The position numbers and the translations under genes were made by a program. From Natronorubrum tibetense GA33 (GTDB lineage Archaea; Halobacteriota; Halobacteria; Halobacteriales; Natrialbaceae): a stretch of DNA of 64,000 nt. The first letter of the stretch is position 1; every line of letters starts with the position of its first letter. The stretch spans positions 1,779,105 to 1,843,104 of the forward strand of contig NZ_KB913017.1 of the NCBI RefSeq assembly GCF_000383975.1, read 5' to 3'. The notes beneath the pieces were generated by a model. That model was not told the DNA's origin and ran no database searches. It saw only the letters and a list, made by a program, of their open reading frames with translations. This document shows, piece by piece, positions 1 to 8,251 of the stretch.

Positions 1-1
1 T

Positions 2-730
2 AGCGCTCCGTACGCGGGCTGGATGAACGACTGGACCATCTTCTACTGGGGCTGGTGGATCGCGTGGTCGCCGTTTGTCGGTCTGTTTATCGCCCGCATT
101 TCCCGTGGTCGAACGGTCCGTGAGTTCATCGGCGGCGTCCTGATTATCCCAGCAGTCTTCTCTTTTTTCTGGATGTCAGTCTTCGGAGGCACGGCACTGC
201 ATTTCGAACTGTTCACCGAGCAGGGCATTATGGAAACGGTCTTTGACGCCGGTGAGGAAGTCGCTATGTTCGAACTGTTTACCTTGCTACCGTTTACGAT
301 TCTCCTCTCCACACTGGCGATCATCCTGGTAACGACGTTCTTCGTGACGTCGTCTGACTCAGGTTCGCTGGTCCTTGGGCACCTGTCCTCGGGCGGGAAA
401 CACGACGCCCCCCGAAAACAGCGGATCGCCTGGGCACTGGCCGAAGGGATCGTCGCATCCGTGCTCCTGATCGGTGGCGGTCTCGGTGCGTTACAGACGG
501 CGGTGATCACGGCCGGGCTCCCGTTCGCGCTTGTCCTCGTTTTCCTGTGTTATAGCCTCTATCTGGGGCTCTCGAAGGAGTATCGGACGCTCGAATCCGA
601 CGAGTTCGCCGAGTGGATCGAGGAGATCAAGGACGAACAAGACGTCGTCGTCAAAAAATCCGGTTCTGGCGTGGTAACGAACATTCGAGATACCGGGAGC
701 AAACGGGGTGGGGCCGCCGAAGACGACTAG
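2..730 (+). CDS. BCCT family osmolyte transporter, C-terminal part (5' end outside window)
   Basis: The frame is open from base 2, so the ATG at 23 is internal and the gene is truncated by the window edge. The stretch DWTIFYWGWWIAWSPF matches the BCCT signature (W-T-x-x-[FY]-W-x-W-W) found in sodium- or proton-coupled uptake carriers for betaine, choline and carnitine. About five hydrophobic segments follow, then a charged cytoplasmic tail of about 60 residues from roughly base 570. In a haloarchaeon it would import compatible solutes across the cytoplasmic membrane. The next gene, an UspA protein, converges on it with a 76-base gap. The substrate cannot be read from this fragment. Confidence 0.9.
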   Translation, partial: SAPYAGWMNDWTIFYWGWWIAWSPFVGLFIARISRGRTVREFIGGVLIIPAVFSFFWMSVFGGTALHFELFTEQGIMETVFDAGEEVAMFELFTLLPFTILLSTLAIILVTTFFVTSSDSGSLVLGHLSSGGKHDAPRKQRIAWALAEGIVASVLLIGGGLGALQTAVITAGLPFALVLVFLCYSLYLGLSKEYRTLESDEFAEWIEEIKDEQDVVVKKSGSGVVTNIRDTGSKRGGAAEDD

Positions 731-806
731 TAACGTCCCACGCCTGTACTGACGCGTCGAACCGGTTTGCGGGTGTCGGTTCGACGGAACGGATCGCTGT
801 GTTCGA

Positions 807-1259
807 TTATCGTTCGATCGGCTCGTTTTCACGGTGACGCGTCGTCGTCACCGGCACGTTCGCCGTCCGAACGACTTTTTCGGTCGTACTCCCGACGAGA
901 TAGTCGTCGATCCCGCTCCGTCCCTGTGCACCCATGACGATACCGTCGATGTCGTTGTCGTCTGCGTAGCTGACGATCTCCTGTGCGACGCTACCGGTCC
1001 TGACTGCACCTTCGCCGTCGAGTCCGTTCTCGACGGCCTTGTTGACGACGCGCTCGACGAGCTCCTTGCCGTAGGTGCGGTACTCGTCCATTTCCCCGGG
1101 GTCGTGTCCCGCAGCTGTGAAAACGTAGTGGGCTTTGGTCTCGATCACGTAGAGAGCGTGGACGGTCGCATCGAACGCGGTAGCAAGTTCGATGCCGTGG
1201 TCGACAGCCTTCCGCGCCGGCGTGCTCCCGTCAGTCGGAATGAGAATTGTCTCGTACAT
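807..1259 (-). CDS. universal stress protein, UspA family
   Basis: A 150-residue single-domain protein. It starts MYETILIPTDGSTPARKAVDHG, the usual UspA first strand and helix, and carries the ATP-binding motif G-2x-G-9x-G-S as GAQGRSGIDDYLVGS near residue 120. UspA proteins bind ATP and act as small stress or regulatory modules. It lies convergent with the BCCT transporter; USP proteins next to osmolyte carriers are common and may tune uptake, but that role is inferred here. Full family length. Confidence 0.9.
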   Translation of the reverse strand: MYETILIPTDGSTPARKAVDHGIELATAFDATVHALYVIETKAHYVFTAAGHDPGEMDEYRTYGKELVERVVNKAVENGLDGEGAVRTGSVAQEIVSYADDNDIDGIVMGAQGRSGIDDYLVGSTTEKVVRTANVPVTTTRHRENEPIER

Positions 1260-2062
1260 CCTCGGTCTCAGAACGAGTATTCGCCCGGCAACTGCAAGTA
1301 ATTTATTATATTTTACAGTTGTTTCCAGTTTTGCTGACGATCCGTGACTACGTTCGTGTTTCTCTGAAATATAGACTGAAGCTCACGAACAGAAAACTCG
1401 TCCTCACGAGCATGTGTCGCCCCGTCGCAAATGCCCAGGGCGCGACGATCGCCAGCCCGCAGGCGATGGCCAGCGCGATCACGCCAGTTCCCGGCAGTGA
1501 CGCTCGCGATGGTGACTCACAACGTCGTTTGAGCTGCCGATCGACGTACCGAAAACAGTGTCTGAGACGGACTGTTGGCCGTTGGTACCGCTTATCGGCC
1601 CAGGCAGTTACCGATCCGTTCGGTCGGATCGCTGATCGGCTCGAATCCCGCCCCGGCGGCGAAAGAGCGAGGCGAGGGTCTTCCCAATTCGACCGAGCTG
1701 TTTGGCTGTCGGGGCTGTCGCTGGTAGGTAGAAATCCGGGATATGTGGATCGCCGGTCTTCGATCGGTCCGAGCTCATATCGTGTGGTTGCCCCCGATAG
1801 TATAAAAATTCCGGCATGGGGTGTGTAGCATAAGAAATATAGGTATTATTCTAATATCTCGTGGCTACGAACGTTTGCGATCGCTCACACAACCTAGTCC
1901 TATCGAGTCACTCCCGGTCGTCGTCGAGAAGAACGTCCTCGATGAGTCGAGCGGCAGCCTGTCGCTCGGGTAGCAGTTCCAGACCGGCTTCGGATAACGG
2001 TCGTGGGTGAGCCGACGCAGTCGGCGAATTACGTTGTGGTTCTGAAATTTTGTGTCAGGTTC
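1260..2062. other. intergenic stretch with gene debris
   Basis: No convincing intact gene. On the minus strand, reading up from a stop at 1348-1350, there is an open stretch to about 1520 that encodes a hydrophobic segment (around IALAIACGLAIVAPWAFATG) but has no sensible start. Also on the minus strand, from a stop at 1908-1910 to about 2054, a 47-codon open stretch ends RLIEDVLLDDDRE and looks like a C-terminal remnant without an N-terminus. Base composition is lower in GC around 1300-1380 and 1800-1880. I read this as a decayed region. Confidence 0.4.
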
Positions 2063-2068
2063 TCAGCT

Positions 2069-2350
2069 GTGGTTCAAATCCCATCGCGCCCGTACAGCGA
2101 GGAACGAAGTGACGAGCGAACCGGCACGTGGGATTTGAGCTAGACGACGGCGAGCGGTGCGCGGTTCGGAACGAAGTGAGAACCGCGATGCGAGCGGTGA
2201 AACCGTGAGCAAAGCGAGCCGACGGCGTGGTTCAAATCCCATCGCGCCCGTGCAACGAGTCGCGTAGCAGTGAGCGAACCGGCACGAGGGAGTTGAATTA
2301 GACGAGCTTCTGCGCGAAACGCGGGCTTTCAGGCGTAGCTCAAACCCCAT
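2069..2350. repeat. degenerate palindromic repeat with tRNA T-arm-like motif
   Basis: A 25-base sequence containing GGTTCAAATCCCATCGCGCC occurs identically at 2069-2093 and 2227-2251. Each copy is followed by a similar tail, GAGCGAACCGGCAC plus a version of TGGGATTTGA that is inverted relative to the first part, then TAGACGA. A third, weaker copy (CTCAAACCCCATCG) ends near 2350. GGTTCAAATCC resembles a tRNA T-arm, but no complete tRNA can be folded. Open frames through it are repeat translations, not genes. Confidence 0.6.
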
Positions 2351-2381
2351 CGGACTCAACGTTGTTAGAAGCGCTGACGGA

Positions 2382-2864
2382 TCAGTTACAGACCTCCTCC
2401 TCGTATTCGAATTCGATCTCCACCGATACGTCCCACATCCCTGAATTGATCAGGGCTTCGTTGTGGAACCTGACGTAGTAGCGACCGTCCTGACTCACGT
2501 CGATCTCTCTCCGTATTCGCTCCGACGGGTCGTTGTCGGCGATGATATTGCCGTCCGGGTCTTCGATCTCTACTGCCGGCCTCGCTTCCCCTCCCACTTT
2601 TCGAGCTTCGACGATGATCGTCTCTCCCTCCTCGCGGTCACCGTGAAACACCCAGTCTGCTCCGGCGCTGACCGACTCGGTTTCGTCTGCCACCTGTTGT
2701 ACATCAGTTCGGGTTTCCATCCGACAGTTCGAGCCGTCGTCCCCGTTACCAGCCGACGTTGTTCCCGAATTACCACTCGAGTTCTCCCCATCCAAACAAC
2801 CGGCGACCGCTGCCGTTCCACATCCTGCCACCATCGCCACCAGGCTCCGCCTTCGAATATCCAT
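2382..2864 (-). CDS. Tat-exported lipoprotein, function unknown
   Basis: A 160-residue protein. Its N-terminus has a twin-arginine stretch (RRRSLVAMVAG) and a lipobox (AVAGC) with Cys near residue 22, typical of haloarchaeal lipoproteins exported folded by Tat and anchored by the lipidated cysteine. A Ser/Gly/Asn/Asp-rich linker follows. The mature part is acidic and beta-rich, with repeated V/Y patterns (VSAGADWVFHGD, RYYVRFHNEALINSGMWDVSVEI) suggesting a small extracellular beta-sandwich. It stands alone between two gene-poor stretches. Family not recognised. Confidence 0.8.
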   Translation of the reverse strand: MDIRRRSLVAMVAGCGTAAVAGCLDGENSSGNSGTTSAGNGDDGSNCRMETRTDVQQVADETESVSAGADWVFHGDREEGETIIVEARKVGGEARPAVEIEDPDGNIIADNDPSERIRREIDVSQDGRYYVRFHNEALINSGMWDVSVEIEFEYEEEVCN

Positions 2865-3352
2865 TCTGCATAGATATTATTACCGTTTGATATAAACCCG
2901 TCGGCAGATGCTGCTACCGAGAACTGTGTGTCGTGTCCCTTTTGACCGCGCCTACTCTCGAGTGAAGATGGGACACTCATAATCTCCATCTCATAGCTGT
3001 CGATTAGACGACCGTCTCTTCGAGACGGACGTGATCACTCAATCGGGCGTAGACGCTGGTCTCGTCGCCGAATGAACGTCGACCACTCGAGCCACTCGCT
3101 CGCCTACACTGTTCGCTCCGATAACGTAATGATCGTTGACACCGTTAGTAGCCTACGTCGGCAGAGCCGGTCGACGGCATCACAATGGGGATAGGGGGGA
3201 AATCACCGATCATCGCGATACGCGACGATCACCATCCCCGCTGCCGACGTGCGTACACCCTTTCGAAACTAGTATTCGGCCGTTGACCATATTGAACACA
3301 GCTGAACGCAAGCATACAAAGATTCATACGCTCCAACAAATCATCTGAATGT
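2865..3352. other. intergenic stretch, no gene seen
   Basis: Only short frames without family features. The last 80 bases before 3353 are AT-rich (around ACAAAGATTCATACGC) and may hold the promoter of the small membrane protein gene. I see no RNA gene, repeat or insertion sequence. Confidence 0.4.
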
Positions 3353-3595
3353 ATGGTTGCAATCGGAATCGGGGCTCCGATCTACGTAATTATCCAAGCA
3401 GTTATCGCGCGCTTCGTCTACCGTGAAGCTTCGGCTCACAATCGACGATCACCGCTTGTAGTTGCCGTAAGCGTATTCGTCCTCAGCATTATGGCGGTGT
3501 TCGTCATCCATATCCTTCTTATTTTGCTCGCCCAATCAGTCGTTATCGCACTGTACCGACTTGGTACCTCACGGAACCAGCCAGCGCCTCAATAG
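3353..3595 (+). CDS. small membrane protein, function unknown
   Basis: An 80-residue protein with two strongly hydrophobic segments, about residues 3-22 (IGAPIYVIIQAVIARF) and 35-65 (LVVAVSVFVLSIMAVFVIHI onward), joined by a short basic loop. The AT-rich upstream DNA is compatible with a haloarchaeal promoter. Codon use is less GC-biased than the neighbours, so it may be a recent arrival. No family recognised and no operon partner. Confidence 0.5.
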   Translation: MVAIGIGAPIYVIIQAVIARFVYREASAHNRRSPLVVAVSVFVLSIMAVFVIHILLILLAQSVVIALYRLGTSRNQPAPQ

Positions 3596-3704
3596 CCCAC
3601 TTCTGAACAGGTGTTCCACTAGTGTCAGCTGTCGACTGTTGTCAACTTCCACAGCATACCTTTTCAGGCCGACGATACAACCCCATCGAGTCCAACGTCA
3701 CTCC

Positions 3705-4934
3705 ATGGACGATACAGCCGTCGACACGACCGCCTACACCGATCTTGTCGCCGGGTCTACTAGTTTTCCCGAGCAGGCACGCCGCCGCGGCGACACCGAA
3801 CGCGAGGCCGTCGAGTGGGCGATCGACGAACTCGAGTCGATCGTCGACGAGCAGGGGGGTAACTTAGAGCCGCTGCTCGAGTACGCCCGACGGAGCCGCG
3901 AGAGTCTCCCCGAGCGCCACCTGCGCGCCTACGAGGCGATGGCCGAGACGTTCGACGTCGATCCCGAGGTCTACGATGTCTACGTCTTCGCCTATTCGGA
4001 ACTCTGCGAGGAACTGGCCGACGGATCAGGCCGCTCCGAGAAGAACCCGAAGGGGTGTACGAACGCGCTCGCCGCGCCGCCGAAAGTCGAGTCCGACGGC
4101 GGCTTCGACACCGATAGCGCCGAGACGACCGCCGACCCGTGCGCCAGCGATGCCGGGCCGCTCGTGCTCAAAAACCGAGATATCGCGGGCCGCGGAACCC
4201 GTCCGAAGTCGATCATCGAACAGCCGCCGATCGACGACTACTACGGCTTCCTGACGGTCGATACCTGCGGGACGATTTCGACCTTCAAAGGCGTCAACGA
4301 TCAGGGCCTGGTCGCGGCCAACACGTTCATCGACAGCAAACGCGACGACGTCGATCCGGAAGACCAACTCCGAAACGGGACCGTCATCCGGATGATTCTC
4401 GAGGAGTGTGCCACCGTCGACGAGGCTCGAGAACTGCTCGAGTCCCACCCGACGCGTCATCTCTGCGGCCAGACGCTGTTTCTCGTGGACGCGACCGACA
4501 CCTCCCTGCTCGAGGTCGACCCGGTGGCCGAGCGAATCGTCGTCGACGACGATCCCGTCGTGACCAGAACGAACCACTTCGTGAACGGCGAGTCGACGCA
4601 GACGGAGAGTTCGACGGAGCGACGCGAACGGTCGCTCGAGTTGCTCGAGGGCGCGGACCGACTCGACCGTGACGACCTGTGGAACTTCGCGCAGGATCAC
4701 GCGAACGGCCCCGGCGACGACTCGATCTGTCGCCATCCGGAGCTCGAGACGGACGAACCGCACGCGTTCGGGCAGTTGACGACGGCGAGCACGGCGATAT
4801 TCGAGGGTGGCTCGCCGGTGATTGAGGTTGCGATGGGCAACCCCTGCAAGACGGAGCGCACGCGGTGTGCGTTCGGCGACAAAGTCCCAACCGACCTTCG
4901 GACCGGCCACCGGTGCCTCGATCGGCTGCACTGA
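3705..4934 (+). CDS. C45 family Ntn-hydrolase (acyl-CoA:6-aminopenicillanate acyltransferase-like)
   Basis: A 409-residue protein starting MDDTAVD; the frame stays open upstream, but the codons before 3705 look non-coding. Family members are made as proenzymes that cleave themselves before a cysteine, which then becomes the N-terminal nucleophile. Here the candidate site is Gly117-Cys118 in NPKGCTNALAAP, followed by the family landmarks LVLKNRDI and VVTRTNHFV. The N-terminal 117 residues are an acidic helical pro-region. The family hydrolyses or transfers acyl groups on amides; the natural substrate in archaea is unknown. It stands alone between a small membrane protein and an HTH regulator. 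Confidence 0.8.
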   Translation: MDDTAVDTTAYTDLVAGSTSFPEQARRRGDTEREAVEWAIDELESIVDEQGGNLEPLLEYARRSRESLPERHLRAYEAMAETFDVDPEVYDVYVFAYSELCEELADGSGRSEKNPKGCTNALAAPPKVESDGGFDTDSAETTADPCASDAGPLVLKNRDIAGRGTRPKSIIEQPPIDDYYGFLTVDTCGTISTFKGVNDQGLVAANTFIDSKRDDVDPEDQLRNGTVIRMILEECATVDEARELLESHPTRHLCGQTLFLVDATDTSLLEVDPVAERIVVDDDPVVTRTNHFVNGESTQTESSTERRERSLELLEGADRLDRDDLWNFAQDHANGPGDDSICRHPELETDEPHAFGQLTTASTAIFEGGSPVIEVAMGNPCKTERTRCAFGDKVPTDLRTGHRCLDRLH

Positions 4935-5072
4935 CGGTCGGTTCTCGATTACTCGCTCGGTGAACTGAACGGGGCAGGCTTAGTCACCCAGTTAATCAAA
5001 ATAGCAGTGGACTGTGAAAATGATGCGTATTTAACGGCATGAGGAGCCATAGCTAAAGCCGAGGGATATGGA

Positions 5073-5450
5073 ATGGTCAATCATGATGACGTATTTGACG
5101 CACTGGCGGCCAGCCACCGACGACAGTTACTAGTAGAGCTACTCTCCAGCCCCCAACACGTCCCAGAACCGTCTGGTATTTCCCGAGAGGTTGCAGAAGC
5201 GGACGAAAACCTCCTTCAGAGATATCTATCCAGTTCTCGAACGATTGCAAAAGTGGACGAATATTCGGTCAGTATGCACCATATTCACCTTCCTAAATTG
5301 GCAGAGTATGGATTCATCGGGTGGGATTTAGATCACAATCTCGTAGCACAAGGACCCCGTTTTGACGAGATAAAACCTCATCTCAGACTATTGGCTGAAC
5401 ACGAGGATGGTCGCCGCACAAACGGTCCCGTCGTAACCCATCGTAGGTGA
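5073..5450 (+). CDS. winged-helix regulator, DUF7344-type
   Basis: A 125-residue protein. The N-terminus (DDVFDALAASHRRQLLVELL) is the first helix pair typical of haloarchaeal ArsR-like winged-helix proteins with a DUF7344-type domain. A downstream HHIHLPKLAEYGFIGWD matches the recognition-wing segment of that family (H-x-H-L-P-x-L). It lacks metal-binding cysteines. Base composition is less GC-rich than neighbouring genes, hinting at recent transfer. Probably a DNA-binding regulator; its targets are unknown. It converges on gshA with an 84-base gap. Confidence 0.75.
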   Translation: MVNHDDVFDALAASHRRQLLVELLSSPQHVPEPSGISREVAEADENLLQRYLSSSRTIAKVDEYSVSMHHIHLPKLAEYGFIGWDLDHNLVAQGPRFDEIKPHLRLLAEHEDGRRTNGPVVTHRR

Positions 5451-5534
5451 GGGTTGGTTGAGACAGAAGACTCTATTCAGTATTTTCCTGTACTGATCGA
5501 ATCGGCTCCGTTCCCTGCAAAATGAAAGACGAAT

Positions 5535-6614
5535 TCAGGCTCGAGCGGACTGGGTCGCGAGGTCGGCCTCGAGTCCCCTCGCCGCCTCGAGCCGCAGCCG
5601 TTTCGCCTGGCGCTTCGTGAGCCGCGAGTCGGGGAGTCGATTCGCGAGCGGGTCGTACGTCGACGGCGTGAATCCGAGATTCTGCAGGTAGCTGCGGACG
5701 TTCGAGTCACTCAAACCGTCGTAGATTGCGCTGTCGGTGATCTCCTGGACCGTCTCGAAGGCGGGAAGTGGCACTTCGCCGCCCGCGTTTGCCGCGTCGT
5801 CCTCGCCGACGACGGTCCCGCGGGCGTCGGCGTGCGTGACGATCGAGCGGACCTCCTCGGCGAGGTGGAGGATCTGACTCGGTAGCGCCGCGTCGGGCGA
5901 GCGCCATTCGACCGTCGGCATCGCCTTGCGCAGTCGAACGGGCGTCCAGACCGCGTCGTAGGGGTCGAACTCGTCGTCGAAATCGGCCGGATCGACGCCG
6001 CGCTCGAGTGCGCGCTCGCGGAAGCAGTCGTAGGCGTCCTCGAGGTTGGTCTCCCACTCCTCCACGCTGTCGACGTAAGGCCAGAGCTGGCCCTGTTCGG
6101 GACAGGCCTCGTAACACGAGCGTCGGTAGAGGAACGGGCGGGCACACTCGACGAGGCGTTCGCCGCGATAGTGTGAGGAACTGTTGACGAGCGCGAACGC
6201 GGGGTCGAGCGCCGTCAGCGTGTTCAGCTGGTCGACGACGTTCGACTGTTCGAAGTGGATGTGCGTGCCGGCACAGACGCGGGCGTCCTCGAACGCCGGG
6301 CCGACGATCCGACGCTGGAGGGCAGTCCCCTGTTTGTCGCGGTAGGGAACCTCTTCCGGGCCGGCGTGTAGCGGGGTTGACAGCGGGACGAGCCGTTTGC
6401 CCTGTTCGCGTGCCGCGTCGACGGTGGTACTGATGAGGCCGCGGAACTCCGCGCGGAGTTCGGCCATCGACTGGCACGGGGTTGTCTTGATCTCGAGCAT
6501 CGGCTCGACGAACTCGGGGTCGATCTGTTCGGAAACGTCGAGCAGTGATTCGGGTGAAACCAGGTCGCCGTCGTCGTCGATGACCCAGTACTCCACCTCG
6601 AGGCTGGTTTTCAT
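5535..6614 (-). CDS. gshA: glutamate-cysteine ligase family protein (gamma-glutamylcysteine synthesis)
   Basis: A 359-residue protein starting MKTSLEVEYWVIDDDGDLV at 6614; the frame continues upstream, but that part is leader DNA. Family GCS2-type motifs are visible: LEVEYW at the start, AGTHIHFEQ near residue 105, and a late EWRSPDAAL substrate-pocket segment. The enzyme joins glutamate to cysteine using ATP. Haloarchaea are known to use gamma-glutamylcysteine as their low-molecular-weight thiol instead of glutathione. It is divergent from a flavoprotein and a quinone-detoxification-like pair, consistent with a thiol/redox locus. A folded leader precedes it. Confidence 0.85.
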   Translation of the reverse strand: MKTSLEVEYWVIDDDGDLVSPESLLDVSEQIDPEFVEPMLEIKTTPCQSMAELRAEFRGLISTTVDAAREQGKRLVPLSTPLHAGPEEVPYRDKQGTALQRRIVGPAFEDARVCAGTHIHFEQSNVVDQLNTLTALDPAFALVNSSSHYRGERLVECARPFLYRRSCYEACPEQGQLWPYVDSVEEWETNLEDAYDCFRERALERGVDPADFDDEFDPYDAVWTPVRLRKAMPTVEWRSPDAALPSQILHLAEEVRSIVTHADARGTVVGEDDAANAGGEVPLPAFETVQEITDSAIYDGLSDSNVRSYLQNLGFTPSTYDPLANRLPDSRLTKRQAKRLRLEAARGLEADLATQSARA

Positions 6615-6689
6615 GGATGGCTCCGTTGGGGGTTTGGGGTTGCTGTGGCCCTCGAGCGAGCCGTCACCGGGCCAGCACGGTCTCCTGAA

Positions 6690-6845
6690 CGGCGAACACC
6701 GAACCCAAACGCGACGGACATGTTCGGTGCCGTCCAGTGATTCTCTCCTGCTAGTAGCCCGGTAGGCCGCTACTACGTGAAGGGGTTGAGCCTGCGCACG
6801 CAGGGAATAAATCGCGGGTGTAAAACCGCACTTCTTCCACGTAGC
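6690..6845 (-). ncRNA. candidate structured leader RNA upstream of gshA
   Basis: The DNA between gshA and the divergent gene is unusually rich in helices. In plus coordinates: CTACGTGAAG 6773-6782 pairs with CTTCCACGTAG 6834-6844 (one bulge), enclosing hairpins CCTGC/GCAGG (6791-6804) and GCGG/CCGC (6814-6829); TAGTAGC 6752-6758 pairs with GCTACTA 6769-6775; CACCGAAC 6697-6704 pairs with GTTCGGTG 6722-6729. The helix at 6769-6775 overlaps the closing helix at 6773-6782, so the two compete. A long leader is unusual where most mRNAs are leaderless. It fits no RNA class I know. Confidence 0.35.
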
Positions 6846-6912
6846 GTGTGGTAGGATACCCATACACACCACCAACCTGGGTCCTGCGCGAATCGCGTCG
6901 CTCGAGAAAACT

Positions 6913-6935
6913 CCACTAACACGAGTGTTACGTGG
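6913..6935. promoter_or_regulatory. palindromic operator candidate between divergent genes
   Basis: TAACAC-GA-GTGTTA (6917-6930) is a perfect inverted repeat with a 2-base centre, extended outward by CCAC and GTGG with one unpaired base. It sits 55-77 bases before the flavoprotein start and on the upstream side of the gshA leader, where a dimeric regulator could control both. Confidence 0.4.
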
Positions 6936-6989
6936 TTGCTCTCACGTCTCTGCTGGGTTCATACCCGTGCAGTAACATTGTGTAACTAG

Positions 6990-7610
6990 ATGAGCAACGA
7001 GACGACTGGAGACGACAGCGGAACTGACGCGTCGGTAATCATCGTCGGCGGCGGCGCCGCCGGCCTGAGCGCGGCGCTTTTCACGGCGAAAAACGGGCTC
7101 GAGACCACGGTGTTCGACACGGACGAGACGTGGATGCACAAGGCCCACCTGTTCAACTATCTCGGCATTGGCTCGGTCGGGGGCAGTGAGTTCCTGGCGA
7201 CCGCACGCCAGCAGGTCGACGACTTCGGCGCTGACCGCCATCAGGACGAACCGGTGACTGCGGTTAACGAGACGGACGACGGCTTCGCTGTCGAAACCGA
7301 CGACGGCCACTACGAAGCCGACTACGTCGTCCTCGCGACGGGTGCCAACCGCAACCTCGCCGAGGAGGCCGGCTGCGAGTTCACCGACGCGGACGTCGTC
7401 GACGTCGGCGTCGAGATGGAGACGAGCGTGTCGGGACTGTACGCGACGGGTGCGATGGTTCGGCCGGAGGAGTGGCAGGCGGCGATCGCGGTTGGCGACG
7501 GCGCCGCCGCAGCACTCAACATCCTCTCGAGCGTCAAGAGCGAACACTACCACGACTTCGACGTTCCCGCCGACGCGGCGCGCGTCTTCGGCGAACAGCT
7601 CGCAGAATAA
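6990..7610 (+). CDS. short FAD-dependent oxidoreductase, thioredoxin reductase-like
   Basis: A 206-residue flavoprotein. Residues 16-35 form the Rossmann GxGxxG motif (IIVGGGAAGLSAALFT); VVLATGA and GLYATGAM are the later FAD-contact motifs. Thioredoxin reductases are usually about 320 residues with an inserted NADPH domain holding CxxC; here both the insert and the CxxC pair are missing. It keeps the FAD fold but cannot be a standard thioredoxin reductase. It lies 20 bases before the VOC dioxygenase and is probably co-transcribed. A TATA-like element is not obvious; the start ATG may be leaderless. Confidence 0.8.
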   Translation: MSNETTGDDSGTDASVIIVGGGAAGLSAALFTAKNGLETTVFDTDETWMHKAHLFNYLGIGSVGGSEFLATARQQVDDFGADRHQDEPVTAVNETDDGFAVETDDGHYEADYVVLATGANRNLAEEAGCEFTDADVVDVGVEMETSVSGLYATGAMVRPEEWQAAIAVGDGAAAALNILSSVKSEHYHDFDVPADAARVFGEQLAE

Positions 7611-7630
7611 CCCCCGCGAACGTATTTACC

Positions 7631-8251
7631 ATGTCCAACGAGACCCAGAACCCAGTCACGCCCGAGCTACCCGACAGCCCCGTCCACATGACGGGCACCG
7701 ACCACGTCACCATCTGGGGGAGCAACGAGGCCGACACCGTCGAGTTCTACCGCGACCTCCTCGGGATGCCCCTCGTTCTCCGCCAGCCAAACCTCGACGA
7801 CCCCTCCCAGACGCACCTGTTCTTCGACACGGGCGACGGTCGCATCCTCACCTTCTTCGTTAGCGACGATCGCCCGTCGAACCAGCAAGGCCAGCGCGGC
7901 GGCGTCGGCGCCGTCCACCACCTCTGTTTCAGCGTCGATCCCGACGAGTACGAGGAGACGATGCAGGCGCTCGAGGACGCGGGCCACCGCTACAACGTCT
8001 TCGACCGCGGCATCTTCCACTCGATCTACACCACGGACAACAACGGGCTGGTCATCGAACTCTCGGCCGACAAGTACGAGATTCCCAACGACCGCCGCGG
8101 CGAGATCCTGGCGAAAGCCCAGGAGCTCCGGGAAGACGACGGTGCCGACTACGCCAAGGACGAACACCTTCGCGGCGCGATCGAGGCGCTCGGCCTCGAG
8201 GTCGTCGAACACGACCTCCCCGACGCCAGCGCGGGTACCGGTGGTCTCTGA
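7631..8251 (+). CDS. VOC family ring-cleaving dioxygenase, MhqO-like
   Basis: A 206-residue protein starting MSNETQNPVTPEL; the longer upstream frame is not coding. It carries glyoxalase/VOC repeats: GTDHVTIWGSNEADTVEFYR, GVGAVHHLCFSV (metal-binding His) and SIYTTDNNGLVIEL (metal-binding Glu). Hydroquinone-type dioxygenases and MhqO have this arrangement. It overlaps the next gene by one base (TGATG), a carboxylesterase resembling MhqD. In Bacillus, mhqO and mhqD belong to a quinone-stress operon; I infer a similar detoxification role here. The exact substrate is not visible. Confidence 0.8.
   Translation: MSNETQNPVTPELPDSPVHMTGTDHVTIWGSNEADTVEFYRDLLGMPLVLRQPNLDDPSQTHLFFDTGDGRILTFFVSDDRPSNQQGQRGGVGAVHHLCFSVDPDEYEETMQALEDAGHRYNVFDRGIFHSIYTTDNNGLVIELSADKYEIPNDRRGEILAKAQELREDDGADYAKDEHLRGAIEALGLEVVEHDLPDASAGTGGL

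Noticed and set aside
1247-1828. 193-codon plus-strand frame
   Set aside because: It overlaps the UspA start and runs through AT-rich debris with no protein character.
2063-2359. 98-codon minus-strand frame with MGFEPRRRLALL
   Set aside because: It translates the palindromic repeats; composition is Arg/Ser-rich and there is no family feature.
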